Below are positions 9,518 through 18,747 of a stretch of 64,000 nt of DNA, in pieces (positions within the stretch are counted from its first letter, which is position 1; the number at the start of each line of letters is the position of its first letter). The translations under genes and the position numbers were made by a program. The notes beneath the pieces are model-generated. The model did no database searches. It saw only the letters and a program-made list of their open reading frames with translations, and was not told where the DNA came from. The DNA lies in assembly GCA_044220875.1 (NCBI GenBank), contig JBGAQH010000009.1, positions 1 through 64,000 on the forward strand, read 5' to 3'. The DNA is from JAEUIT01 sp044220875. Lineage in GTDB: Bacteria; Planctomycetota; Phycisphaerae; Phycisphaerales; SM1A02.

Positions 9518-11154
9518 GCACTACGCCATACTCGTTGTCTGCCGTGAATCTCGGGCCAACACTCGGCCGCGGTCGCGAGATGACACGCATCGTCAGCGCC
9601 CTCACGAAGCCCACGCCTGATCATCTCACAATCGTCGGTCCGAAGCGCTTTGGAAAAACGATGGTCCTGCGAGCGACAGTGGCAGTGCTCTCCGATCCAA
9701 AGAAGGGTTACGTGGGTGCAGGCTACTGGGATCTTCGCCATGATCGCCCCGAATCTGACGCCGCGTTCCGTAGCAAGCTCGCCGCTCATCTGAAACAAGC
9801 GCTGGTGGCGAATCGACCGGACTTTGCTGCGCTGTTGGACCCCAACGACCCCGCCGGCTTAGGCCTGCAGATGGTGGTTGATGAGCTCGCGAAGACCAAA
9901 GAGCGAGTGCTCTTGGTCCTCGATGGATTCGACCATGCACCGATTGGGGATGGACTGACTGTGAATTTACTCGGCCAACTCCGACAGTTGGCCGATGGAT
10001 CTGCCCTCAGATTCGTAACGGGGAGTCGCGCCAAGCTCCGGGAGGTTTGTCGCACCGTCGCGGCGCAGGAGTCCGATTTCTGGAACATCTTCAATCCGAA
10101 TCCCATCGAGATTGGCAGATTCGACGATGGCGATTGGGACGATCTGCTCCGACCGTGTGTTGAAGCTGGGCTTACCGTCGAGGGGCCGGCGAAGACAGAG
10201 CTCAAGAACTGGACAAATGGCGTTCCGTTGCTGACCCTCGCCCTCCTCGGCGAGCTGTACGCAGCCTCCGCGACGCGAGGCTCAATCACAAAGGAGATGG
10301 TGGACAACACGGCGGCCGAGGCACTGGCGTCCCATGCCACGATTCTTGATGATTTGTGGGATGGCTGCAGTTCAGAGCTTCGAGACGACCTGCGAGCTGC
10401 GTCGCATTCTGACGGATGTCCAAGTTCTCAGATTCCCCAGGTGCGACGCCGAGACCTCTTGTCACGGGGCTTTATCGTGGAGACATCTGGGCGCGTGCGA
10501 CTTGGGTGCCGTGTCTGGCAGTCGTTCGTTGAACAACAAGCCAAGTCCGTTGAAGAGGTGGATCGACTTTTTAGCGATGCAACGCGATTTGACAGGAACA
10601 TGCGTCGCGTGCTTGAACTTCGCCTTGATGGGCTTCGGGGCACCGTGTCCGCCGGTCTGGAGAGTGCCGTGCGAGCGGCCATTCAAGATCTCGCATCGGA
10701 TCCTGGAGTATCGATCGGACGAGGGCGGCTCGTGCTGGATCGGGCGTTGTCGGAGGTGGCGAAGCTGGAGAACATTCAGGGTGATGCCATCCCGGCATCC
10801 TGGCTATCTGAGTGGAAGAGCAGCGGACGCACGTTCACCGGGATCATGGACGAAGCCCTTCGAACCGGGAAGTTCCCCGCGAAACCGAAGGCCATCCTCG
10901 CGGTATTGAGAACCGCGACTGGCGATGTGGGGGCGCGGAGAGTGGCAAAATTCTTGTCCAAAGCAACGTCCAACCTGCTCGACTTTGTGGCGGCCGTCGG
11001 TGATTTCGCGCAACACCCAGAGGGAGAGGAAGTAGAGCCAGGCTTTGCCAACGCTTTTTGCTTCGCTTCCGTGGAACTATGTGCGTCCATCGCGTCGGAC
11101 CTCCAAGCAGCGGCGACACCGGCGGCGTCGAGCCCAGCGGGCGGAAGGGTGTAG
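9514..11154 (+). CDS. P-loop ATPase (ORC/STAND-like), partner of the methylase-ATPase fusion
   Basis: A 546-residue protein that starts at a GTG overlapping the previous TGA by 4 bases. The N-terminal nucleotide-binding domain shows Walker A GPKRFGKT at residues 42-49 and Walker B RVLLVLDGFDHA near 131-143. A helical, winged-helix-like middle follows, and the C-terminal region (about 380-546) has no recognised domain. The ATPase resembles that at the C-terminus of the preceding fusion, and the start-stop coupling suggests the two are made in a fixed ratio. AAA/STAND ATPases in phage defence loci often act as sensors that oligomerise on a trigger; a role of that kind is inferred here. The substrate is unknown. 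Confidence 0.8.
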   Translation: MSTTPYSLSAVNLGPTLGRGREMTRIVSALTKPTPDHLTIVGPKRFGKTMVLRATVAVLSDPKKGYVGAGYWDLRHDRPESDAAFRSKLAAHLKQALVANRPDFAALLDPNDPAGLGLQMVVDELAKTKERVLLVLDGFDHAPIGDGLTVNLLGQLRQLADGSALRFVTGSRAKLREVCRTVAAQESDFWNIFNPNPIEIGRFDDGDWDDLLRPCVEAGLTVEGPAKTELKNWTNGVPLLTLALLGELYAASATRGSITKEMVDNTAAEALASHATILDDLWDGCSSELRDDLRAASHSDGCPSSQIPQVRRRDLLSRGFIVETSGRVRLGCRVWQSFVEQQAKSVEEVDRLFSDATRFDRNMRRVLELRLDGLRGTVSAGLESAVRAAIQDLASDPGVSIGRGRLVLDRALSEVAKLENIQGDAIPASWLSEWKSSGRTFTGIMDEALRTGKFPAKPKAILAVLRTATGDVGARRVAKFLSKATSNLLDFVAAVGDFAQHPEGEEVEPGFANAFCFASVELCASIASDLQAAATPAASSPAGGRV

Positions 11155-11240
11155 GCCATCGCGAGTGACTTCACAACCCACAGGTCACTTCGGAGCGGAC
11201 CTGAGGGAGCCCTACATGTCAGAAGCAGGCGTGGCACCCC

Positions 11241-14200
11241 ATGATTACTACGGCCCTTAGACTCCTGCGCAAATCAGCCAACTACACCGGTGGCGCGGCC
11301 ACTGGTATGGCATTGGCCGCCGCTACCGGGGGGCCAGCCGGTGCACTAGGACTTGCAGGGCTCCTGGGACTCGTCGCCCTGTGTGTCGTGACCGAAACGG
11401 CAACGGAGGCACTCGAACCAGACGCTCGGCTCTCGCGCATCGAGCTGTGGCTGGAGGAACTCGTGCGCCGTCACGGCAGGCTCGACGCCGCCGTGACGGC
11501 TATCGCTGAAGGTCGAGAAGCGAATCAACTGGTGAGCCGGAAGGCAGCGGACACGCTCCGCAGCATCCTCTCAGCACCCGAGGATCGTGTGTCTACGTTG
11601 GCGGAGCACGATTCAGACGTCCGCACACTGCTCGGCGTGGTCTCCGCGCGACTAAACAACTTGGATGCGAGGACGGTTGCGGCGTTGGAGCGGCAGGCAG
11701 AGTTGCTTGGGAGCATTGACGGAGCCGTGCGAGCGGTCGCTGAGGGGGTCGATGGCCTGCACCAGAAGTTCGATGAGCTCCGAGCGCAACAGGACAAGGG
11801 ACCATCGGAGGAGGAACTTGCCGCGACGGCGATCGACGAAGCCGACAATTGTCGCCTCAGGTCCGAACGACTCCAAGGGCTCTTCGACCAGATGGAGTAC
11901 ATCAACGCCCGTGGTTTCGCAGAGCGGTGTGACGCCTGGCTCCTGCGGACAGGTGACACTCTCCCGGCAGAAGCACGCGCGCAGCTACTTGAGCGACTCA
12001 TTGAGGAGGCGACGGTTCGAGCGCGAACGGCGAGGGAGAGCGATCGAGCGGAAGCACTGGAGCACCTTCGGCAACTCGGCCAGCGGGCACAACCCCTTTT
12101 GACGCGGCTCGACGAACCCGAGCGCCTGAGAGTGTCTAGCCATGCAGCCTATGTCGCATCGGTAGTTTACGGGACGTCAGCAGGATTGGCGCAACTTGAT
12201 GGCCGGCATGATCCGTATTCGATCAGGAGGCGGCTGGCGATACTTTGCGATGCCGAGCGCTACGGCGACGGCGCCGACATGATTCGTGGAACAACGCCGC
12301 TGCCTGAGTGGGTCGACAAGGGCATCGTTGTGTTTGCACGGTGTGGTGAATGGTCCGAGGTCGAGCGTGTGCTCTCTTGGGCGCTGGCAAACACTCGACC
12401 GGGCTTACAGCAGATGTGCCGCTTGCTCTTTGTGGAGAGCGTCATTCTCGACCGCCCAGATGAATCGATGGAGACTCGCACCCCACTGGCGGCAGATGCC
12501 CGCGCGCGTTTCAATCGCTCCCATGAACTCCTCTGGCCGCTGGTTGAGGATGTGCTTTCCCTTGCTGAGCCGCGGCACGAGCTGGACTACAGCATCCTCC
12601 GTCTGGCGACCGAGGTGGCGGTGCGTCTCGATAAGACGGCGGAGGTACAGCGACTCGTACCCAAGTTGGCGCGGCGTCGTCCATTGGAGATCTCGCTGGG
12701 AGTCATGGCGGTGCGAGGCCGAATCGAGGCAGGAGCTGACTGGCCACAACGTCTCCGCATTGAAGGAGAAGCGTCATTTGATCGGCGCCTCGTGGCGGCG
12801 GCGCTCGAGGGAAGGCACGCCGGCACACGCGATGCGGCGTTCCGAGCCGCCCTGCGACTCGCGGAAGAGGCGTCGACCGACGATCAACGTAAACGGCTGC
12901 ACGGTCTATTGATGGAGCTTGCCCAGCAGCTTGGTGACTCCGCGGAGAAACAGCTCGAGGCGCTAGCACCTTCTCTCGTTGGTGTAGAAGATCGCCAAGT
13001 GCGGCTGTGGTCTATTACCCGACTCTTCAAGGCAGGACGCACTGACGAGCTCGATGAGTTACTGCAGAAACTGCGCGATCCGGCGGACCCGCTCTGGCTG
13101 CAGCTTCACGGTCAGCGTCTTCTGCAGACCGGCGACCCGGTAAATGGCGTTGCGGAACTGTCGGAGGCCGCCCGCATACTGGACCAGCCGGACATGCTTG
13201 GCGGAGTTGCGGCATTGGCGCTCGCGCATAGGCAATGGGGAGTTGCGGCCACCCTATTGGACAGGTTCCTCGTCCTGAAGCCGGGCGATCCACGCGCTCG
13301 CGCAAATTTGGCGATGACTCTTCACCGACTGGAGCAGCACGGCCGCGCTGCTGACCTTCTCTTGGTTCTCGCACACGAGAAGCCGGACGATCCGGCGTTT
13401 GGCGTGAACGCGGCAGCCTGCCTCATCAAAGCGGGACGCCCAGACGACGCGGTCAAAGTCCTCACGAAAGCGTGCGAGCGCCCGGAGCCTCCGCTTCAGG
13501 CGGTCATCGGGCTTGCCCAGGTGCTGGTGGAACGGGATCAGCCGAAGGTGGCATTTGAGTTGCTGAATCGGCATCGAGCCAGATTTTGGAATGAGTACCA
13601 GTTCGTGGGCGCGTATTGGTCGATCGCGTTCGCTGCTGAGGAAGAGAGTGCGGGGCACGATGGCTTCGTTCAGATGCGAGTACTGCAGGCCGCCGGCGCC
13701 GCGCCCAAGGACGTTATTGTTGAGAAGACGATCGACGATCTCGTGGAGATGTCCAAGATTCACCAGGAACGCGAACGCAGCATCGCGACCGCCGTCCTTC
13801 AAGGAAGAATTCCTTGGCTCACGGCCGCGGAGTGGAGTCGGGACCCAGCGTTCCGTGCGTGGTCGCAGCGGACTGGCGAGCGGCTTTGGGTCTTTGAGCA
13901 TCCGGTCAATCTGGCGAATGCCGCGATCTACTGCACCAATGGCTTCACGGTAGCGTCAGTCGAGTCTTCACGGCACCTCGTGCCGATTGAAGCATCGGGC
14001 CGGGGCCAACCGGTCGTTGTGGATCTCAGCGCGCTGATCACGCTCCAGAAACTTGGGATGCTGGACACTGCGGCTGCGTATTGCGACCGATTCCATGTCC
14101 CGGATGCTTATCTCTTCAAGATGTTCAGGGACAATGACCAGTTGCGTCCTCACCAACCGTCGCGTCGCACAGTCCTCAGCGTCCTGCGCACGGCGCTCTC

Positions 14201-15437
14201 GGAGCGACGAGTTTTCATCGAGACGAACGATGAGGGTATCGATTATCGACGTGTCGATGAGCACTATCCCATCGAGCGGGCCCGTGCGGGAGTCTATCAC
14301 CTCGCCGACCTTCACGCAGCGATCAAAGGCGCTGGCACTGCCACGGACGCTCAGCTCAGTCGGTTGGCCTCCGTATCGCACCGTCCCGCGACAGCTTCGG
14401 CGAGTCATCAAGCCCTTCAGCCTGGCGATCCACTGTCGGTGAGCCTGTCCACTCTGTCCACGCTCCACGGATGTGGATTGTTAGAGACGGTTGTAGCGCA
14501 GTTCCGCGTGCACCTGGACGCCGACGACCAGCAAGTAGTGCAGGGTGAATCACTGTGGTTCGACAGGCAGGAGCAACTACGAACAGATCACCGCACTTTG
14601 TGGGAGTTTCTGCGGGACGATCCTCGCGTCGAGCGGCACGTCGGGCACGAAGAATCGGCAGACGAACCCGACGATGGTGAGGACGAGTCAGGCGAGCGCG
14701 AGGTGTCTCTCGAGGCGCTGGTCATCGCGGATCGTCTGAGTCTGTCATTTCTAGTAGACGATCGCTGTCTACAGGCAACCTCGCTGAATGCTCGTCCGAC
14801 TTCACCGTCCAGCGCGTTCAGCACTGTACAGCTGCTGGCAGCCATGGCCGACAACGGGCACATCACGCAGGAGCGGTACGCGGACAGCATCCGTACTCTG
14901 ATGGGCTTCCGGTACCGATTCATCGCCCCTGATTCGGAACTCCTCGTGCACTGGGCGCGCAAGGCAATGTCTGCCGTACCGGGCCCTGACCTTCAGGCAG
15001 TGGCCACGTACCTGCGAGCATGCCTGCGGGATCCAGGGTTGTTCGGGGGATTCGAGCCGACAGACCCTCCATCCACGATTGCAATGAAGTTCCACCAAGC
15101 GATCGAGATCGCTGTGGGCGAGTTCCTCGGTGCTCTGTGGGGCGATGAGTCGGTTTCCGAGGATCGCGCGATGTCGTTCACGCAGTGGGGTCTGACCCAC
15201 CTCCTCCCGTCACCGCCCGCGGTGATGGAGCCTCGCTTTCGATTTGTCGGAGACTTGGGCATGCCGATGTTCTGGTCATCATTCCTTGTTCGGCTCGCAC
15301 TGTCCTCTCGCTCGGGGCTGTTTGAGCGAGCGAGACGCGGTGTCGAGGTTGTGGGAGAGTCACTTGGAATACCCGCACACGAAGTGATTCGCGTCATTAC
15401 GGAGACCATCGATGGACTCGGCAGCCAACGCAGGTGA
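11241..15437 (+). CDS. Large membrane-anchored alpha-helical repeat protein with PIN-like C-terminal region
   Basis: A 1398-residue protein. A hydrophobic Gly/Ala-rich segment at about residues 17-50 looks like a membrane anchor. Coiled-coil-like sequence follows to about residue 190, then a long helical solenoid with TPR-like units that are clearest at about 630-770. The last 480 residues resemble a PIN-type nuclease with insertions: VVVDLSALITLQKLGMLD puts an acidic residue at Asp928, FLVDDRCLQ gives Asp1173 and Asp1174, and a hydrophobic element (MGFRYRFIAPDSELLVHW) follows. An acidic linker interrupts the domain near 1140. If real, the PIN-like part would be the RNase effector of the operon. 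The repeat call is moderate and the PIN call tentative. The gene lies 86 bases after the ATPase gene and overlaps the next gene by 26 bases. Confidence 0.65.
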   Translation: MITTALRLLRKSANYTGGAATGMALAAATGGPAGALGLAGLLGLVALCVVTETATEALEPDARLSRIELWLEELVRRHGRLDAAVTAIAEGREANQLVSRKAADTLRSILSAPEDRVSTLAEHDSDVRTLLGVVSARLNNLDARTVAALERQAELLGSIDGAVRAVAEGVDGLHQKFDELRAQQDKGPSEEELAATAIDEADNCRLRSERLQGLFDQMEYINARGFAERCDAWLLRTGDTLPAEARAQLLERLIEEATVRARTARESDRAEALEHLRQLGQRAQPLLTRLDEPERLRVSSHAAYVASVVYGTSAGLAQLDGRHDPYSIRRRLAILCDAERYGDGADMIRGTTPLPEWVDKGIVVFARCGEWSEVERVLSWALANTRPGLQQMCRLLFVESVILDRPDESMETRTPLAADARARFNRSHELLWPLVEDVLSLAEPRHELDYSILRLATEVAVRLDKTAEVQRLVPKLARRRPLEISLGVMAVRGRIEAGADWPQRLRIEGEASFDRRLVAAALEGRHAGTRDAAFRAALRLAEEASTDDQRKRLHGLLMELAQQLGDSAEKQLEALAPSLVGVEDRQVRLWSITRLFKAGRTDELDELLQKLRDPADPLWLQLHGQRLLQTGDPVNGVAELSEAARILDQPDMLGGVAALALAHRQWGVAATLLDRFLVLKPGDPRARANLAMTLHRLEQHGRAADLLLVLAHEKPDDPAFGVNAAACLIKAGRPDDAVKVLTKACERPEPPLQAVIGLAQVLVERDQPKVAFELLNRHRARFWNEYQFVGAYWSIAFAAEEESAGHDGFVQMRVLQAAGAAPKDVIVEKTIDDLVEMSKIHQERERSIATAVLQGRIPWLTAAEWSRDPAFRAWSQRTGERLWVFEHPVNLANAAIYCTNGFTVASVESSRHLVPIEASGRGQPVVVDLSALITLQKLGMLDTAAAYCDRFHVPDAYLFKMFRDNDQLRPHQPSRRTVLSVLRTALSERRVFIETNDEGIDYRRVDEHYPIERARAGVYHLADLHAAIKGAGTATDAQLSRLASVSHRPATASASHQALQPGDPLSVSLSTLSTLHGCGLLETVVAQFRVHLDADDQQVVQGESLWFDRQEQLRTDHRTLWEFLRDDPRVERHVGHEESADEPDDGEDESGEREVSLEALVIADRLSLSFLVDDRCLQATSLNARPTSPSSAFSTVQLLAAMADNGHITQERYADSIRTLMGFRYRFIAPDSELLVHWARKAMSAVPGPDLQAVATYLRACLRDPGLFGGFEPTDPPSTIAMKFHQAIEIAVGEFLGALWGDESVSEDRAMSFTQWGLTHLLPSPPAVMEPRFRFVGDLGMPMFWSSFLVRLALSSRSGLFERARRGVEVVGESLGIPAHEVIRVITETIDGLGSQRR

Positions 15438-17427
15438 ACTTGAGCGGGCGCGGCGAGCGTTCATGGCACGGATGGCGCGGCTCGCGCTACCTGCGAAAGG
15501 CGGCCTTGATCGGCGGGATGCCATGGTCCTTATCGACTGCGATGTCATTCGACCTGAGGCAGAGTCGAGCTCAGCGAGTGAGGTTGAGTCGCTACGGAAG
15601 GGAGCCGCTGCCGTCTCCGGCACAGAGCCTCCTGGGCCATTGCTGTTCTATCCCGGCGAGGAGGGCGGGAAGTCGGTCGTCCGGGCGAGAGATCTCATCC
15701 TGGACCAACGGCGCGAGGTGCGAGAGGTTGGGGTCGCGCATCTCCAGGGAGCAGCTCGTTTGCCAATGCAGATGTGCCCATGGACGCGAGATGTCATCCA
15801 GCGCGAGGCACATGCGATCACCTCAGCCGACGGGCAGGTGTGGCGGCGCGCCGCGATCAACGTTGTGGATGCGGTCGACGATGACTGGCTCCTCAATGTC
15901 GCCGGCATGCACCAAAGCAAGCATCCCGCTATGCGAGAGTTGTGGAGCGAGTACGTCAATGCCGTGTTTCGGCCGTCCGTTGCCGCAGTGAACCGGTGCT
16001 CCCCCAGCATGCTCTGTCCGGGGCTCCACCATGGAGCAATGCACGATGCGGCTGAAGCACTCGGTGGAAGCCAATTGCCTGCACCGGAGCATCTGCACCG
16101 GTATATTCACACGCTTGGGCACGTGCCGCTCGAGCTGGGGTGCTCGCTCACTTCAACGCTGATGGATGCTGCTCCGGGCGACCCTACAGCCACGAAGCTT
16201 GCTGCTGTGCTCGAAGCTGCCAGCAAGACGCTGAGCCCAGTCGTCAGGTACCACGCATGTGAAGCCGCGCTGGCCAGGGCAGGCAATTTGTCTCCGGCAC
16301 AGTTTGACGAAGTGTCCGCCTGGTTCTGGGAGGCTGTGCTGCCAAGTGCAGGGGGTTTGAAGCCCTCGGAGTCTCAGGCAGGATGGTCGTTAATGGCTCA
16401 AATGGCTCGGTACTTCGTTCAGTACCTCGAGGTCCGGCTCCCATCGGACCACGGCGAGGCGATTTCATCGATGGCATGGTGGATGACGATCCGGGTGATG
16501 CATGTGCTCGACGGCCCAGCAGAAGAGATGCTCGGGTTCGGGCAGCAATTAGAGCAGGTGTACGGCGGTGCGACGGCCAGCACGTGGGACATTCTCGGCT
16601 CGGCGATGAGCGCGTCGCCGCTGCGATGGCTGACGTTACACGGAGCATCACCATGGTCCTTGTCTCTGATATCTGCTGTTCGGAGCAGCGAGGACATGAA
16701 TCGGTTGATGGTCGGTTCCGGGATCGGGACGGCGGACGAGCGTGTGGCCGCATTGATCACCATCGCGATGCAGATTGCGAATCTACCGTTGGATCAGTCT
16801 CGCTTCCGATTTGCGGAGAATGCCCGAGAGGCGTTGGGCTGGGCTGCCGCTGGGATCAAGGAGGAAGACAAGCGAGAGATGCTGAGCGTGTGGGCAGAGG
16901 GCATCGACTGGACAAACGCGGATTCACTCCAGAAGGCTCTTGATGGCTTTGGTCAGAAAGAGCTCTCGGTACAGCGCTGGGTGTCCCATGCTGTGCGTCA
17001 GCGACTCTCCACCACAACTCTGATTGGTGACGAGCTATGGAAAATCGTCTCCTCTGATGGCTGGAAACGAGATGTTTGGCCCAGGCTTGATCCTCTAGCA
17101 GTTCAATCGCTCGGCTACGCGCTCACCGACGACGCCATACGGCGGGCCCCGGAGTGGCTTCCGCACTTACCGCATCTGCTGGCTGAAGTTGCTGAACAAC
17201 GTGCCGCGAACGAGACCGACCGTCAAGCCTTCTTCGGTGTCCTGCTCAGGGCGAGTTGTGCATTGAACGCGCCGTCGGCGCTCTCTCGCCTGTTGCGAGG
17301 ACGTTCCGGCCACCGCTATAGGCCTCTGGCTACGGCCGTGCGCGGCAACCTGGAGCAGCTCCTTCCTCAAGCTGGAGGGTGGGCCGCGGGCAGATTGCGA
17401 GCATTGATCGTGGACCTCCTTCAGTGA
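15412..17427 (+). CDS. Protein of unknown function, last gene of the defence operon
   Basis: A 671-residue, mostly helical protein that I do not recognise. It has no signal peptide, no clear membrane segment, no P-loop and no obvious nuclease motif. The ATG at 15412 lies inside the end of the previous gene (26-base overlap), so translation is probably coupled to it. A segment near residues 140-210 contains several Cys, His and Asp residues but no recognisable metal site. Position and coupling suggest that it works together with the 1398-residue repeat protein, perhaps as regulator or immunity partner. That is inference only. Confidence 0.7.
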   Translation: MDSAANAGELERARRAFMARMARLALPAKGGLDRRDAMVLIDCDVIRPEAESSSASEVESLRKGAAAVSGTEPPGPLLFYPGEEGGKSVVRARDLILDQRREVREVGVAHLQGAARLPMQMCPWTRDVIQREAHAITSADGQVWRRAAINVVDAVDDDWLLNVAGMHQSKHPAMRELWSEYVNAVFRPSVAAVNRCSPSMLCPGLHHGAMHDAAEALGGSQLPAPEHLHRYIHTLGHVPLELGCSLTSTLMDAAPGDPTATKLAAVLEAASKTLSPVVRYHACEAALARAGNLSPAQFDEVSAWFWEAVLPSAGGLKPSESQAGWSLMAQMARYFVQYLEVRLPSDHGEAISSMAWWMTIRVMHVLDGPAEEMLGFGQQLEQVYGGATASTWDILGSAMSASPLRWLTLHGASPWSLSLISAVRSSEDMNRLMVGSGIGTADERVAALITIAMQIANLPLDQSRFRFAENAREALGWAAAGIKEEDKREMLSVWAEGIDWTNADSLQKALDGFGQKELSVQRWVSHAVRQRLSTTTLIGDELWKIVSSDGWKRDVWPRLDPLAVQSLGYALTDDAIRRAPEWLPHLPHLLAEVAEQRAANETDRQAFFGVLLRASCALNAPSALSRLLRGRSGHRYRPLATAVRGNLEQLLPQAGGWAAGRLRALIVDLLQ

Positions 17428-17479
17428 GTCGCACCGCCAACCAGAAGCACCAACACCCGAGAATCTGGTGGCGCGGAGG

Positions 17480-17974
17480 CTATGGCGGCGGAATCGGAGT
17501 GGGACCATCCATGAAGTAGCTGAGTGCACTCTCGACCAACGCCTCAGCCTCGGCATCCGATTCGCCCATTGCCGCGCACAGGTGACTGAGCGCCGGCACC
17601 CACCTGCGGTCCATCAAGTCTGCGAGCCGTTCGCCGTGGATTCTGGCTCTCGCTTCCTCTGTCAGGAATGGGGGCAGCATGCAGAGCGCCAGGCACTGCA
17701 GCCCGGTGTATTCGCGAGCCATGAAGTAGAGCCAGTACGGAAATGCCGCATCGAGTTCGCTGACATAATTGCGGACAGCGGGAATCTCGAACAACTCCTC
17801 TGGGGAGTCGTCATAGCCAAAGAACGCAACGTTGACACGTGTTCGAAAGGCCTGAATCTTGGCCGGCGATTGGAGCAATCCCTTCAGGGTCGCGATCGGT
17901 CCGGACGTGTCGCAGCTCTCAACCTCGTTGCGGCTGATCACGACCGTCAGAAAATCGAAGTCCGAAAGACCCAT
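17480..17974 (-). CDS. Conserved hypothetical protein, convergent to the defence operon
   Basis: A 164-residue protein with a coherent globular composition, a plausible GGAATCC ribosome site before the ATG, and sequence patterns such as FFGYDDSPEELFEIP and LDAAFPYWLYF. These recall small uncharacterised proteins built around a Pro-Tyr-Trp core. It has no signal peptide or membrane segment. Its stop faces the end of the defence operon across 52 bases, so it is not part of that transcript. The function is unknown. Confidence 0.65.
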   Translation of the reverse strand: MGLSDFDFLTVVISRNEVESCDTSGPIATLKGLLQSPAKIQAFRTRVNVAFFGYDDSPEELFEIPAVRNYVSELDAAFPYWLYFMAREYTGLQCLALCMLPPFLTEEARARIHGERLADLMDRRWVPALSHLCAAMGESDAEAEALVESALSYFMDGPTPIPPP

Positions 17975-18747
17975 TGGACGGATTCCATGCGGGTAATGGC
18001 CCCGCCGGCGCGAATCGTATCACAGCCATCGATGCGGTTCGGGTAGTGGCCGGCATATCTGAGGCGACGTGACGATGTGCAAGTGTGGTCGGGAACCCTC
18101 AATCGTCGGGGCTCCGCGGTGGGGGGCGGGGGGAGTGTGCAAAAACGTGCGACTTTGAGACTCGGCACCGCCGAGCAGCGATTCTGGCTCGCCCAACCCC
18201 CAATCCGGTCTCAACCAGTCGTCGGCGTGAGACTTCTCAGCCTGGCCGCAACCGGCGGGCGCGGCGGCAGAACGCGGGCGTCGCCCATATCGTCCCGGCG
18301 GGACCGCGCGGAGGTCACCCCGCGACGCCAATGGAAGGGGCTGGAGTATTTGTACCCCGCTGGCGGCCCTGAAAACGCGGTTTCAACCCGTCCCCGTTAA
18401 CGACCCGTGTCGATCGCACACCCATCGGGCCACCCCGAGAGTGGTCCGCCAACCCTCCGAAACGGTCTTGTACAGGGAGCTGCCAACCGCCACCGCCACG
18501 TGCAGGTGGCGGTTGTCGTTTCACACGCGATTAGTGACGCCCCCCCGCTGCGGCCGCCAAGCTCCGGGGAAACCGAGAGTTGCGATCGCCGAGACCGGCC
18601 TTTCCCTTTCATGGTGGGACACACCGAGAGAGCGTGGTTGACGGCTCTGCCGCCTGCGCCCACTCACTCTTCACCCACGACTCTCGAACTCTCGCGAGAG
18701 GTTCACCGGGACGGCTTGGTCACGGTCGTTAGGCAGATCCCCTGAAG
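17975..18747. other. 773-base stretch without a recognisable gene
   Basis: No frame here has a convincing start, composition or motif. The stretch contains G-runs near 18120-18140 and a perfect 10-base inverted repeat at 18485-18514. I see no tRNA cloverleaf, tmRNA tag or integrase attachment signature. It probably holds the promoters of the flanking divergent genes. Confidence 0.5.
18485..18514. repeat. Perfect hairpin (10-bp stem, 10-base loop)
   Basis: AACCGCCACC at 18485-18494 pairs with GGTGGCGGTT at 18505-18514. There is no T-run of the terminator type on either side. It could be a structured leader, a palindromic protein site or chance in GC-rich DNA. Confidence 0.55.

Noticed and set aside
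18330..18410. Possible tRNA or tmRNA-like structure
   Set aside because: A T-arm-like GGTTTCAACCC is visible, but no acceptor stem, anticodon arm or tag reading frame can be built around it.
18085..18745. Several short open frames between 18.0 and 18.7 kb
   Set aside because: They overlap one another in both orientations, have no starts with ribosome sites and show no domain or export signal.
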